From Cycas panzhihuaensis (lineage: Eukaryota > Cycadophyta): 64,000 nt of DNA. The position numbers and the translations under genes are program-made. The DNA lies in contig CM041465.1 in the NCBI GenBank assembly GCA_023213395.1, positions 206,033,741 through 206,097,740 of the forward strand. The letters are read 5' to 3'. A model generated the notes under the pieces. It worked only from the letters and a program-made list of their open reading frames with translations. It was not told where the DNA came from and made no database searches. This document shows positions 22,718-33,761 of the stretch, piece by piece (positions within the stretch are counted from its first letter, which is position 1; each line of letters opens with the position of its first letter).

Positions 22718-23540
22718 CCAGGCTATATCTTCATCTCCCAAGCGAAATATTCTTGGGACATTTTGCAGTGGTTCAGGATGCACGATCGCAAAGCGTTCTA
22801 CACCTATGGAGAATGGATCTAAGCTTACTCTCAATGAGGAAGTCGCACTGCAGATCCCACACTTTACCCAGGATTGATTGGGAGTCTCATTTATCTCACC
22901 AACACTCGACCAGATATTTCATTTGTTGTTGGGATTTGCTCACGTTACATGTCTCAACCCAATCAGATACATTGGAATGTAGCCAAATGCATACTTAAGT
23001 ACATCAAAGGCACATTGCAGCATGGCCTTGAGTATGCACATAATGAGAACTTCACTCTGGAAGGGTTCTCAGTTCGATTAGGCGAGTTGCCAAGATAGCG
23101 TAAGATCAACCTCGGGATCTTGTTTTCCCTTGGTTCGTTGATTGTTTGTTTCGTGGAGTTGCAAGAAGCAACCCAATGTTACCTTGTCCTCCACCGAAGC
23201 TGAGTACAAAGCTGCAGTTAGCGCAGCTTGTGAGGCTATCTGGCTACTACGGATTCTTGGGGAACTTGGACTTGAGCAGGGTCACCCCACCAGGATACAT
23301 TGCGACAATCAAAGTGTGCTCAAGTTAGCTAAGAATCCAGTGTTTCATGCGCGGACAAAACACATTGAGGTTCACCATCACTTCATCAGAGAGCATGTGC
23401 AGAATGGTGAGAGCAACCTCCGGTCTGAGACTCTACAGAGGAGCGGACAATGTGACATCTTTACCAAGCCTCTTGGTAGAGAGAAGTTTGTAAAATTCAG
23501 AGATGGTCTTGGTGTCCGACTTAACATTGTAAACAGTAAG
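22718..23540 (+). pseudogene. Copia C RNase H
   Basis: Continues in shifted frames: IGSLIYLTNTRPDISFVVGICSRYM (22874-22960), then after a break SWSCKKQPNVTLSSTEAEYKAAV (23150-23215) and DNQSVLKLAKNPVFHARTKHIEVHHHFI (23300-23390). The end is TKPLGREKFVKFRDGLGVRLNIV. A segment with two frame breaks (22718-22870 and 23098-23140) makes it inactive. Confidence 0.9.
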
Positions 23541-23566
23541 GGGGGGTGTTAAACCTTATGTTTACA
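23528..23566 (+). other. Inverted repeat around polypurine tract/U3 junction of C
   Basis: TGTAAACAGTAA (23528-23539) pairs with TTATGTTTACA (23556-23566), apart from one bulged G. The loop is the G-run polypurine tract (23540-23546) plus the first bases of U3. The position matches the hairpins in A, B, D, G and I, but the sequence differs. Confidence 0.65.
23531..23546 (+). promoter_or_regulatory. Polypurine tract of copia C
   Basis: AAACAGTAAGGGGGG lies directly before TGTTAAACC, the LTR start. It primes plus-strand synthesis. Confidence 0.9.
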
Positions 23567-24100
23567 TATTAAAATTATGTACTTTAATTTTTATGTAATA
23601 TGTGTACTTTTGTACTTTAGGGGTGACTTATCACTTAAGTGATAAAGTGCACACCCACATTCTTTCTAGTGACACAACGTTGTCACTAAAGGGTCAAATG
23701 GACCATCATGCATTTTTGCTCACATGAGAGCCCAAAAGGACACATGTCCTACATGCAAGGCATGTATCTTGGATGTTTAACACTTGTCAAACATCCAAGG
23801 CCTTAGGTCTCTCATTTCACTCTATATAATGAGACCTCTCCTCATTGTCTCATAAGAGAGTTGGAGCTGTATTGTTATGTTGTCAGTTTGCTAATCAAAC
23901 TGTTCATTCTTTGGAGGTTGGACCAATTCCAACTCCACATATTGGGTATCATTTTCTCTTGCTCCTTCATTTGTGCTTTGTCTCTTTACTCTCTATTTTC
24001 CTTGAGATTATTATACTTGTTTGTATTTCAGCAACTAGAACTAGAGTGATCCTAGTTTCTAGATCTTGGGACTGTTGAGGTCATCTTGCCTCTTTTCACA
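23547..24100 (+). repeat. 3' LTR of copia C
   Basis: Pairs with 14491-15043. It is followed at once by the ACCAT target duplication. Confidence 0.97.
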
Positions 24101-24555
24101 ACCATTTGTACTAGCTCTTCATCTATGATGTTGTCTCCTACACTCAAAAGATTGTTTCTAAGAGTGATAACTTTGTGCATGAATTTTGTCACAGTGTCAC
24201 TTTCCTTCATATGAAGTTTATACAGGTCTTCTTTCAATGCTATTATCCTGGCTTTGTTCTTTTGGCCAAACAAAGTTTCAAAAAATTTCCAGATGAGAGA
24301 TGCAGAATTCAGCTTTTCTACATAGACTAAGAGAGGGTCTGAAATGAAGAGTTTCAAAAATGATTAGACCTGAATTATCCCTCTCGAACCAATCCTTTAG
24401 ATCAGTACTAGCACCAACAGGTTTTTTTTTCGTGCCTAAGGCAATATCCCAAGCATTTCTGGCTCTCAGTAAGGTTTCCACCTTAATTTTCCAAATATGA
24501 TAGTTTAGCTGGGTGAGTTGATCTTGGTCTGAAAGTCCCAACAGAGGAGAATCCA
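24101..24555 (-). pseudogene. Copia B gag, 5' part
   Basis: Minus-strand start at 24555 (MDSPLLGLSDQDQLTQLNYHIWKIKVETLLRARNAWDI...). A frame change near 24300 leads to FGQKNKARIIALKEDLYKLHMKESDTVTKFM and DEELVQM, which meets the C insertion. The frame resumes at 14490 as VTNKRPKSFD, so C split a gag that was already ageing. Confidence 0.9.
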
Positions 24556-25211
24556 TTTTTTTTTTGCTGTATACTGTTTGTCTATACAATTGTACAAATT
24601 TCCGTACAAAACCCTAACTGTACGGATAAAATCGAGAATGGTCTCAAAACGAAGATAATCCAATGAGGATTCTGGATCTAAAATTATTTTTCAAAAACAG
24701 TCTTCAGAAAATCTAAAAAGTGGCTTGAAAGCCAGAGAGAGACGCCTAAGTTTTGAGCAAATATCTTCAAATATTCAAAATAACACTTCAAATCTCTTTG
24801 AAAATGAACACAAAGTGTTTTAATTGCTGCGAAGAAGATTTTTGAACAGATTTAACTCACTGAGAGATGGAGAAATGACCAAATTTTTCTTTGAGAGCTC
24901 CGAACCTACGCAGACAAAAAATAGGTCAAAACCCCTTCAGATGTGCTCGGATCACTTCGCGTTAGTTAAGAGAAGTGACGGCCTGGTCAAGATCTCCTTG
25001 CTCACCAAATTTCATGAGATTCTGACAACTTCAAAAATTTCGTCTGTACAGCCTCCCTATGGATTCGTACACTGTTCTGTGCAGATGAATCCTCAGCAGA
25101 TCAACTTGCCTGATGAAATTTTAGATCTTCTCTTAGACGGAATTAAGTCTTATAGACTTTTGGACTCTCTCTCTCTCTAATTTACTGAGCAGACAACCTG
25201 CGTTGATACCA
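24556..25211 (-). other. Copia B leader and primer binding site
   Basis: No gene. Next to the 5' LTR the minus strand reads ATGGTATCAACGCAGGT (25195-25211), an initiator-Met type primer site. Confidence 0.8.
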
Positions 25212-25452
25212 TGTTAAACAGAACAACTTGGACAAAATAAGAATTTAGATGAAATGTATGAAGAATCACTTGTATTAGCTTGGAGACAATGTCTCTGTAA
25301 ATACATAACTGATTTCTGACTGTTACAAAGAGAAATGTAATCGACCCTTCTCTACGTGACAAGTTTCAGAATATGATGTGAGAGTTACATTGTGAGGGGT
25401 GGTGCAACATTATCCCCCTTTTCCTAGTAAGATAAAACATTATGTTCTAACA
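25212..25452 (-). repeat. 5' LTR of copia B
   Basis: Pairs with 10609-10849. It ends TTCTAACA at 25452, followed by TGTTT. Confidence 0.95.
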
Positions 25453-28075
25453 TGTTTCATAGCAAAGGTCAACACCATCTGTCCTAAACCTTAGACTACA
25501 TGAAGCTCAATCAATTAGAGTTAAAGTAGCATAACAAAAATCCCCAATAGACATTGTCAGTCTAGGTGGACTGTAGGTATGTTCTGGGGCATTTACTCAA
25601 TAAATTTTCAACTAAACAATCACATTAAGAAATAGAATTCATAGGAACAATTACACTTTCATGCACATTTATGCACATAGATTTTCATATGCCTAATTTT
25701 GATAAATACACCAACCAAATTGTTCAAAATAATTCACTACCTAACCATTTGAAAACCTAAAGGGGAACATGCCGTTGCGTTGAAGCACTTGATCTAGATG
25801 ATGGAGTACTTGTAAATTCACTCATCTCTCAACCCCAAAAACCTAAGACAACTAAAATGTACAAACTTCATTATGAGCCGCCAATTTAATTATAATCTCT
25901 ATGCACAAAATCCATATTCTAGATTCTAACCTGCGACATCACCCCACATATAGCTTTCTACTAAGTTAATTTATTGGGAATATCAAACATTAAACCTACA
26001 TGTTCCACGTCATGTAAACAAGAAAGGGTCAACTTTGCTTCCTTACCCACTCATGCAGGAAAGGGGAATCCATCAGCCTTGCTTCTTTTCACACATTGTA
26101 CTATCACAATGAAATAGTCCTTCTGGATTAAAATAGTAGTGCACATATATGTTCACAATCCCAACCAAATTAGAGCCTTTCATGAGATGATGGCATTCAA
26201 CAATGTAGTGGATTCTACAAGAATCATCTCCTCTAGAATTCATTTACAAGATACACTACTCACTCAAAATATCTCCTCTATAGTCTCTCTTTGTAAAATT
26301 CTACAAAATTTTGTCAATGGGCAACACACCCAATGTTCAAGGAATCTCTGTAACGTGGCTTCCAAAATCTATGTTCTATGGCTACAAGGATCCCTTCAAA
26401 TATGGCTGCCTATATCTCCTTAAGTATGGCTGTAAATATCTGTTTAGTGTGGTTGCCAAAAAGTAACTCCTTTGTATGTTTCCCAATAACTCTTCCATAT
26501 GGCTACAAAAATAACTCCTTTGTATGGTTGTAAATAACTCCTCTTTTGTCTCTCTAGGCTCTCCCTGCCTATGTCTTTTCTTTTATCCCCCCAACGTAAT
26601 AATCCCTTCTTCTAAATTTCCATTAAGGGCATAATAAATTGTTGAAATATTCAATATTTAAATTGATTAGTCTTACAACACTAAGTTATGAGCCTCCCTC
26701 TTATGAACTACACATTAGGATTTTTTATTATTGTTGTGTTGTAATGATAAGTCATTGGGGATTACCCAAGATTCCACACAAGTGTCACAATGAGTAATTG
26801 TAAATATTATTTTATATGCATATTGACCTTGCATTGGGAAATTAATGAGATTGAGATGAGTAAATATGCTTCATAAATCAATTTTATTTGTATATTATTG
26901 ACTGTCCATCTCATGTTAGATCCTAGTTTGAATTTCCACATGGTTTCAAAGAAGGATTAGGCTTAGTTTAGAGCAATTTTAGTTATTGTTTTCAATTAAT
27001 TAGGTGCATGTTTGCACACATCTAGGGTCTACTATGAGCATATTACTAATTAATCTTGGTTTGCTAGTATTAAGTGTGGAAATTTTTGGTGCATGTTAGA
27101 TTTCAAATGTTAGTTTTGAAGTCTATACATGATTAAATTTCAATTAGTTTTACTATATGTTATATGCATGTTGTAGAGCATGAATATTATAGGTTTATAT
27201 GTAGATACAACAATGATGGCAACAACTATGAAGTGGAGATGCTCCTCTTAAGGTTTGTTTTCAAACGTAGACCTTTGAGTACTACTGAATAGATAATTGA
27301 AGTTATAATCTTCAAGGGGGAGATGTCATAGAACAAGGTGAAGAAACCTACTCAGATTCAACAAAGAGAAAGTCATAAAATATGTTGAAGATACTTGTTC
27401 ATATTCATTTGTATGAAACCCTTTTCAAAACTCATTAGAAATATGCATGTATATTGCCAAATTACGTTAAAAATACACATGCAAACACATATATAAACCC
27501 CTCTAACTTACATGTAGGGTTAAACATTGGTGAAGAAGGTTCCATGCAACACTACATGTTGTAGTGGGCCTCAAGTAATGAAGAATCCATGATGAACAAA
27601 AAGTAATTCATTGGACAAATGTGAAATAATTAAAATTTTAGCTTACTAGCCATTGTTTCAAGGGTTTCAAACCTCCGTTTGAAGGAGATCAAAGCTTGAA
27701 AAATCAAAAGTAGGAGCAACAATGTTGGTGTTTGTGGGCATCAAACTAAAGTGAATTAGACTTCAAAAGGAAGACAGAGGAAGAAAACAACTATATGGTA
27801 GGGTGATTTGAAATTGAATATGTAATAAATGCCACTATTGGGCATATTAAAATATGTTGATTAGGTAGTGTTTGGGCTGTTATTACATGCCACTGAAGAA
27901 TTGTTCAAAATAAAATAAAATAAGGGGGATGCTAAGCGTTGTTAGTTGTTGGAGGACTGCCTCTGTTGGGCCATTTGAAATGGAGTAATTTTTCCATTGT
28001 AGTAAACGTTTGATTTCAGTCAATGAATGTAAGGACACCATTAGTGAAATCTATGGTTTGACTTTGATTTCACAA
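25453..28075. other. Gene-free stretch, partly a possible gypsy P LTR
   Basis: No coding signal on either strand. 25453-26680 could be the rest of the P 5' LTR (it would end TCTTACAACA). Within it, 26360-26550 holds imperfect repeats of a 30-40 base unit built on TATGGCTRYAAATAACTCCT. A purine run, CAAGGGGGAGATGTCATAG, at about 27314 resembles a polypurine tract before an LTR, but I could not find an LTR pair. Confidence 0.5.
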
Positions 28076-28472
28076 TGTTGGATATTAGGAATGAGCTCTT
28101 GATAGCTTGATATTGGGGACAAAAATGTAGAAGCAATAACAAGGTGAAATGGACCCAACTTAGAGATGAAGTATAGACAAGGAGGTGAGTGAATAATCAA
28201 TCAAATAGACAACAAATAGACGAAATGTGTACAAGTAAATAATGAACAAAGATATAGAAGAATGGACAAACTTCATCTTATTTAAAAATTAGGTACATAT
28301 TTATAATACATCTCACCTCAAGTGGAGATTTCTCAAAGTCAATCAATGTGTGCTATCACACATTCTAAGTGGTATGCATAACCTAGTGACTATAATATAA
28401 AATTCATAACAATTGAGAGTTTGAATGGGGTTTGGGATCTCAATTAATGTAATTTGATATTACTATCTAACA
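28076..28472 (-). repeat. Orphan LTR
   Basis: On the minus strand it reads TGTTAGATAGTAATATC...ATATCCAACA (397 bp), with inverted-repeat-like ends. Directly upstream is a G-run (CCCCCC at 28475-28480 on the plus strand), the expected polypurine tract. A TATAAATAT box lies near 28305. The two flanks do not match as a target duplication, so it is a 3' LTR of a truncated element, not a solo LTR. 28481-29175 shows no coding sequence. Confidence 0.5.
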
Positions 28473-29175
28473 TTCCCCCCATAATATACAATTACATGAT
28501 TTAAAATATCACATCAAGATACAAATTTTGTCCTTAATTTTTGTTGGAATCTAAATTGCTTTAATAACTTCAATGCTGTTGATGTCCATGTGAAAGATAC
28601 TTGATCTACTGAACCACATGGGTAACTGGTTGTTGTGGCTGCTAGTTCGATAGGTGGTTTCTTCAGGCACGTGGTTCTATCAGTGCCACATCAACATCAC
28701 TCCAAGAACATGCCGTCTTATAGGGCCAAGTCTAATGAGTTGGAAATCATATGTAATAATAACTAAAAGATGTGTTCCACCTCTTGCCAAATAGGACTAA
28801 ATGTAACTTCATTGGCAATGCATAACTGGAAATACATAACTTATTGGCAACTATGGCTGTAAATACAATGATAAAGGACAATATGGTCTCATAAATGCCT
28901 TTATGGGTTTACAAATATCTAGCACTATTTGTGGCAGCTGATGTATAGATATTCATTCTTGATTAATAAAGATTGATACCTTTCTTGTGTAGATGATTCC
29001 CTAGCACTTTGCTAGGGTTTTACCACGTTAAATTTGGTGTGCTTGGTAATGTGTATGTTTTTGTATATGTGTTAAATGATCTCTGGTTTATGTCCTATTT
29101 GTTTACAGTTTCGAATCTTTATTCTTGTTGCAAAATAGAATAGATCCTGGTGGTTGGTTTTGGTTATTTAGACCA

Positions 29176-30826
29176 GGTTTTCTCAACACTATTATGGACA
29201 TCAAATGCCCCACTACTTTGAAGGAGATGTGGGATACCATCATCAACCTATTCAAACACAAGGATTATGTGAGAGCCTTGAAGATGAGGAGTTAACTATA
29301 CAACTTGAAGCCAACAAGAATGATGATTGACCATCTGTGGCACGTAAAATCTATTCAAGATTAGCTAATGACCATTGGAGTGACCATGCCTAATTTAGAG
29401 ATTATAGCTTACATCTTGTGGAGTCTACAAGCTCCATACGAGAATTTCACAACCATTTTGACTGTATCTGATAACTATCCACATTAACAATCAGTTATTT
29501 AGAATTATTGCTTCTAGAGCATGGGCAAAAATTGAAGGACTTGCATGGGGAATCATTTGGAGTGCTAGCATCCAGATCGAAGGGCAAGAAGCCTTACATT
29601 CCAAAGAAGAGCCCTTCTTATGAATGCACTATTTAGAAAGAAAAATCAAGTAGTATGAAGGGATAATATAGGCCAAAATGTTTTTGATTGTGGAAATTTG
29701 GGGTATATAAAGAAGGGTTGTTAGGAATGCCAATGACAATATCATTAGCAACAACAACCACAACAACAACCCCAATAGTAGAAGTAACAATAAAGATAAC
29801 AATGTCCATTTGTGCAGAGAGGACATGTTTCAAATGCAACTGGGAATACGCTTGTTGAAATAATGGAAAAATTCTTCATTGTTGCATATAAGATGAGGTA
29901 TGATGCACATGAAGTTTGGTTCATTGATTTTGTGCATCGAGACATATGACTGGTATATTGGAATGGTTCTATGAGATATGGAAAGTGAATAGAAGAGTCA
30001 CCATTGTAGATGATAGATCTGGAGGTAGTTAGAGTTGGAAACATACCATTCGTGATGCCAAATAGAGAGAGAGACGATATTTGGAGAATGTGTTGTATGT
30101 GCCTAACTTGAAGGCCAATTTTGTTTTAATAGGTGAAATTAAACAATAAAATATGACTATAATGTTTGCTTGAGGGCATTGTTCAATCTGACACAAATAG
30201 AACAAGGTTGTAGTTGAAGGGATTAGAGATAACAATTTGTATAAGCTATAAAAACCCTCTGAAGTACAAAGAGTGTTCCTTGTTGCTTCTCCAAAACATA
30301 AATTGTGGCATAAATGAATGGGTTATTTGAAGTACTCTAATTTTTAGTTAATGCATAAGTTGAAAATGGTGCATGATCTTCCTAGTATAAATATTAAATA
30401 TTATTTGTGTGCACCCTGTATTTTTGGTAAACAACATAGAGAACCCTTTCCAGAGAAGAAAGCATGGAGAGCCAGAGAGAAACTTGGATTGTTTTGTTTG
30501 AATATTTGCGGGCCAATGGCGATTGTATCACTTGGAAGAGCGAGATATTTGGTCAATTTCATTGACTACTTTTCATGAAAAGTTTGGGTTTTTCCACTAA
30601 AGGAGAAATCTCAAGTCTTCACCTATTTCAAATAGTTCAAGGAATTGGCTGATAACAAAAGTGGCCATAAAACCAAGATTTTGTAAATTGATAATGGTGG
30701 AGAATACACTTTGAACAAATTCAATTAGGATGTTTTAGACTACTTATGGGCTAAAGTTATGAACACAATTGTATATTTCACTAAACAGAGCACTACAAGG
30801 GCTAGTAGAAACAAATTGCCCAAATA
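29176..30826 (+). pseudogene. Copia relic Q: gag, protease, integrase fragments
   Basis: Plus-strand fragments in copia order with many stops. Gag is at 29190-29460 (IMDIKCPTTLKEMWDTIINLFKHK, then LWSLQAPYENFTTIL). An Asn/His-rich stretch from AAC/CAA repeats is at 29745-29810. A degraded protease (VWFIDF where WIIDSGA is normal) is at about 29915. The pre-integrase zinc part CAPCIFGKQHREPFPEKKAWRAREKLG is at 30400-30490, and the integrase pieces YLVNFIDYFS and IDNGGEYTLNKF run to 30725. Integrase sequence YLWAKVMNTIVYFTKQS runs to about 30826, where gypsy sequence takes over. No LTRs found. Confidence 0.8.
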
Positions 30827-30958
30827 GTGGTTGATCATGCCATTTAGCTTTATTAATGCCCCAACAACTTTTGTGAGGTTAATGAATGACATTTTTTGAC
30901 CTATTTGAGACAAGTTTGTCGTCATCTTCCTCAATGACATACTATCCTATAATTGGAT
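30827..30958 (+). pseudogene. Gypsy H reverse transcriptase, left fragment
   Basis: The plus strand reads MPFSFINAPTTFVRLMNDIF (30838-30897) then KFVVIFLNDILSYN, the gypsy P-F-G-x-x-N-A-P and catalytic F/Y-x-D-D blocks with the first catalytic Asp changed to Asn. It stops at the D array and resumes at 46656 with the next residues. The 5' part of H is missing and replaced by copia relic Q. Confidence 0.85.
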
Positions 30959-31166
30959 TATAACAAATCTCCAATGAAGAAGGAATTCACACTCCTTTTT
31001 TATTGATGATCTATTGCATATATATATACCAGTACAAGGTAGGTACAAATGGCAACCGCTCAACATTATGGTGCCACTTGTCAATTTAAGAGAGAAAGGG
31101 GAAGAGGTACAAGACCCTTACATTATGTATTATAGTCTAAGGTAAAACAAAACATTACCCTTTACA
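30959..31166 (-). repeat. Array D LTR 1
   Basis: Leftmost LTR (3' LTR of body D1). The terminal TG has become TA. A 5-base insertion lies near the U3 end (GGTAAAACAAAACATTA). Confidence 0.93.
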
Positions 31167-33761
31167 CCCCCTCTTAATGTTTTACCTATCTTAATCCTAA
31201 TAGATTTCTGAAGACAATGAATTTCTCTCTTCCAAGAGATTTAGTGAGTACATCAGTAGTTTGATCCTCTGATGGACAATGTTGGAGCTCAATTTCTCTA
31301 TTCTATACATTTTCCCTGATAAAATGATGGTGTACCTCTATATGCTTTGTTCTAGCATGTAATATAGGATTTTTTGTCATTTTTATGGTACTTTGATTAT
31401 CACAAAATATTCGAGTTGGCATTGTTTGTTCTTCTCCTAGTTCCTTTAGGAGCTGTCTGGCCCATACTCCTTCGCGTGCTGCGTTGACGACTGACTTGTA
31501 TTCTGCTTCTGTTGAGGACAATGCAGTTGTAGGCTACTTTTTACTGCTCCAAGAGATCAAGGACTTTCCTAGGAAGAAGCAATATGCTGATGTTGATTTC
31601 CTGTCTGTTCTGTCTCTAGCCTAGTCCGAATCGCAAAAGTCGGTCAATTGTGTATTGTTTTCCTTGTCATATTTCAGACTAAGATTCATGGTTCCTTTTA
31701 GATATCGTAAGATTCTTTTTGCAGCATTCCAGTGAGGAATTTTGGGACTTTCCATAAACTTGGAGATTAACCCTACAGCATATGAAATATCTGGACGTCT
31801 GGCTGTGAGATAAATCAAGCTTCCAACCAACTATCTGTATAACGTTGCATCAACATGATGTGCTTCATGTTCTATATTCAGTACTAACCCTGTTTCCATT
31901 GGTGTGCTGACAACATTACAACTTTCCATTCTAAACTTGCTTAGCAAGTTTTTGATATACCTTGTTTGTGAGAGAGTGATGAAGGAATTGTTCTGTTCTA
32001 TTTCTATTCCAAGGTAATAATGCAACATTCCCAAATATGTCATTTCAAAGATTTTTTCAAACTTGCCTTTAATAAATGCTATTGAATTTTTGTCATCTCC
32101 AGTGATCATCATGTCATCCACATATACTACTACAATGAAGATTGATCATTGATTACCTTTTACATACAGACTATGATCTAATTCGCATCGATGGAAACCA
32201 TTTTGTGCTAAATACGAATCCAATTTAGCATACCAGGCTCTTGGTGCTTGTTTGAGTCCATACAATGCCTTTTTCAATTTGCAAACCATATTTTCTTGAC
32301 CTGGTTTTATGTATCCTTCTGGTTGATACATATACACTTCTTCTTGTAGATCCGTTCAGGAATGCACTTTTGACGTCCATTTGCTAAATTTCCCAACCTT
32401 TTTGGGCAGCAAGAGCAATCATTGTTCTCACCGTGTTCAATTTTGCTATTGGTGAGAATGTTTCTTCGTAGTCAATTCCTGCTGTTTGTGTGTAGCCTTT
32501 CGCTACTAGTCTGGCCTTGTATTTCTCTACTTCTCCATTCGGCTTTTCCTTTATCTTGTATACCCATTTACAATTTATAATGGGTTTATTTTCAGGTGTC
32601 AAGACCAAGTCCCATGTTTTGTTTTTTTGTATGGCTTCAATTTCAGTATCTATTGCCATTCTCCAATTCTGAGAGTTGCTTGCTTCTTCATAAGAACTTG
32701 GTTCAATAGAACAAATCAATGCTTGTGGTTTTTGAGATCTTGTTCGATGTTCAAAAATTTCTCCCTTTGTTTCTTCAAGTGTTTTGAGGTACCACCTTAG
32801 TACTCTTGTAGAGGTACATTCTTGCAATGATTTATCTTCTTCATGTCTGGAGTTGGAGCTACTATCTGACTGGAGGTTGCAACTATTGGTTAGTTGATTA
32901 TCTGGAATGACGTTCTCTGAAGTGTTATCCTCTATCTCAATACTTTCAGAGGTTATATCTGATTTGTCTTCCAACTGGGCAGGGCGTATATTTAGGTTGC
33001 CTTCATTATTTTCTTGCATTACTGTATCAACATTCTCTTTTCTCTCATCAAAAATTACATCCCTGCTTACATAGAGCTTGTCCGTTTTTGGATCAAGACA
33101 TATGTATGCCTTTGAATGATTGCTATATCCAACCATGATGCACTTTATGCTTTTATTATCTAATTTAGTTCTTTTCTTATCTGGAATGTGAACATAAGCC
33201 TTGCAGCCGAAGATTTTCAAATGGCTTACGTTAGGCTTGTGTCTTGTCCAAGCCTCTTCAGGCATTATGTTATCCAGGGACTGAGTAGGGCTTCTATTGA
33301 TCATATATTCAGCTGTATGTACAACTTCTGCCCAATATTTCTTTACTAGTTCTTTAGTATTTAACATGAATCGAGCCATTTCTATAATTGTTCTGTTCAT
33401 CCTTTCTGCAACCCCATTGGATTGGGGTGTATTAGGAGTTGTGAACTGTTTTTGAACTCCATGTATTTTGCAAAAATGAAGGAAATCATTGGACACAAAT
33501 TCTCCTCCTCTATCTGAATGGACATATTTGATTTTTTGACCGCTTTCCAACTCACTTACAACTTTGAATTCTTTGAAGTATTCAAATGTTTCTGATTTAC
33601 TAGATAGAAAGTACACCCAGGTTTTCGTGGAAAAATCATCAATAAAAGTCAAGAAATACCTTGATCCATTTGTTGAGATCGGTGTGAATGGACCACATAA
33701 ATCAATGTGTATTAATTCCAATTTATGTTGTGCACGCCATTGTACAATCTGCTGTACGGAT
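31167..33761 (-). pseudogene. Body D1 integrase-reverse transcriptase-RNase H
   Basis: The stretch 33811-32384 is open for 475 codons. It holds the integrase core (KLELIHIDLCGPFTP, TFIDDFSTKTWVYF, HSDRGGEFVSNDF, NGVAERMNRT), the C-terminal motif KAYICLDPKTDKLYVSRDVIFDE, an acidic Ser/Asn-rich linker, and the start of reverse transcriptase (CKWVYKIKEKPNGEVEKYKARLVAKGYTQ begins at about 32575). A 2-base deletion at about 32350 breaks the frame. Then come [29 protein letters not shown] (catalytic YVDD region, preceded by a stop) and RNase H DNQSTIKMTKNPILHARTKH. It keeps MAR-FML where D2 and D3 have a stop. Confidence 0.93.

Larger units (their letters stand above)
14491..24100 (+). mobile_element. 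Copia element C, full length, young, inside B
   Basis: LTRs are at 14491-15043 (553 bp) and 23547-24100 (554 bp), with 12 substitutions and one indel by hand count (about 2.2%). Identical ACCAT target duplications flank it at 14486-14490 and 24101-24105. The order is LTR, primer site, 3.3 kb leader, gag, protease, integrase (duplicated), reverse transcriptase, RNase H, polypurine tract, LTR. At 9.6 kb it is about twice the size of its neighbours, because of the long leader and the integrase duplication. Confidence 0.97.
10609..25452 (-). mobile_element. Copia element B, interrupted by copia C
   Basis: LTRs are at 10609-10849 and 25212-25452 (241 bp each, about 5% different by hand count). 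Removing C (14491-24100 plus one ACCAT) leaves an element of about 5.2 kb in the order LTR, leader, gag, protease, integrase, reverse transcriptase, RNase H, LTR, read leftward. Flanks GGTTT (10604-10608) and TGTTT (25453-25457) are a 5 bp target duplication with one mismatch. The host sequence on both sides is gypsy P. Confidence 0.9.

Noticed and set aside
24824-25180. 118-codon plus-strand frame
   Set aside because: Lies in the leader of B, antisense, not conserved in the leaders of G or D.
26139-26423. 94-codon plus-strand frame
   Set aside because: No domain, no neighbours, and its downstream end lies in degenerate repeats.
27314-27333. Polypurine tract before an LTR
   Set aside because: Purine run is plausible but no LTR end or pair could be found.
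29629-30044. Leucine- and cysteine-rich minus-strand frames resembling membrane proteins
   Set aside because: They are the reverse complement of AAC/CAA repeats in the gag of relic Q.
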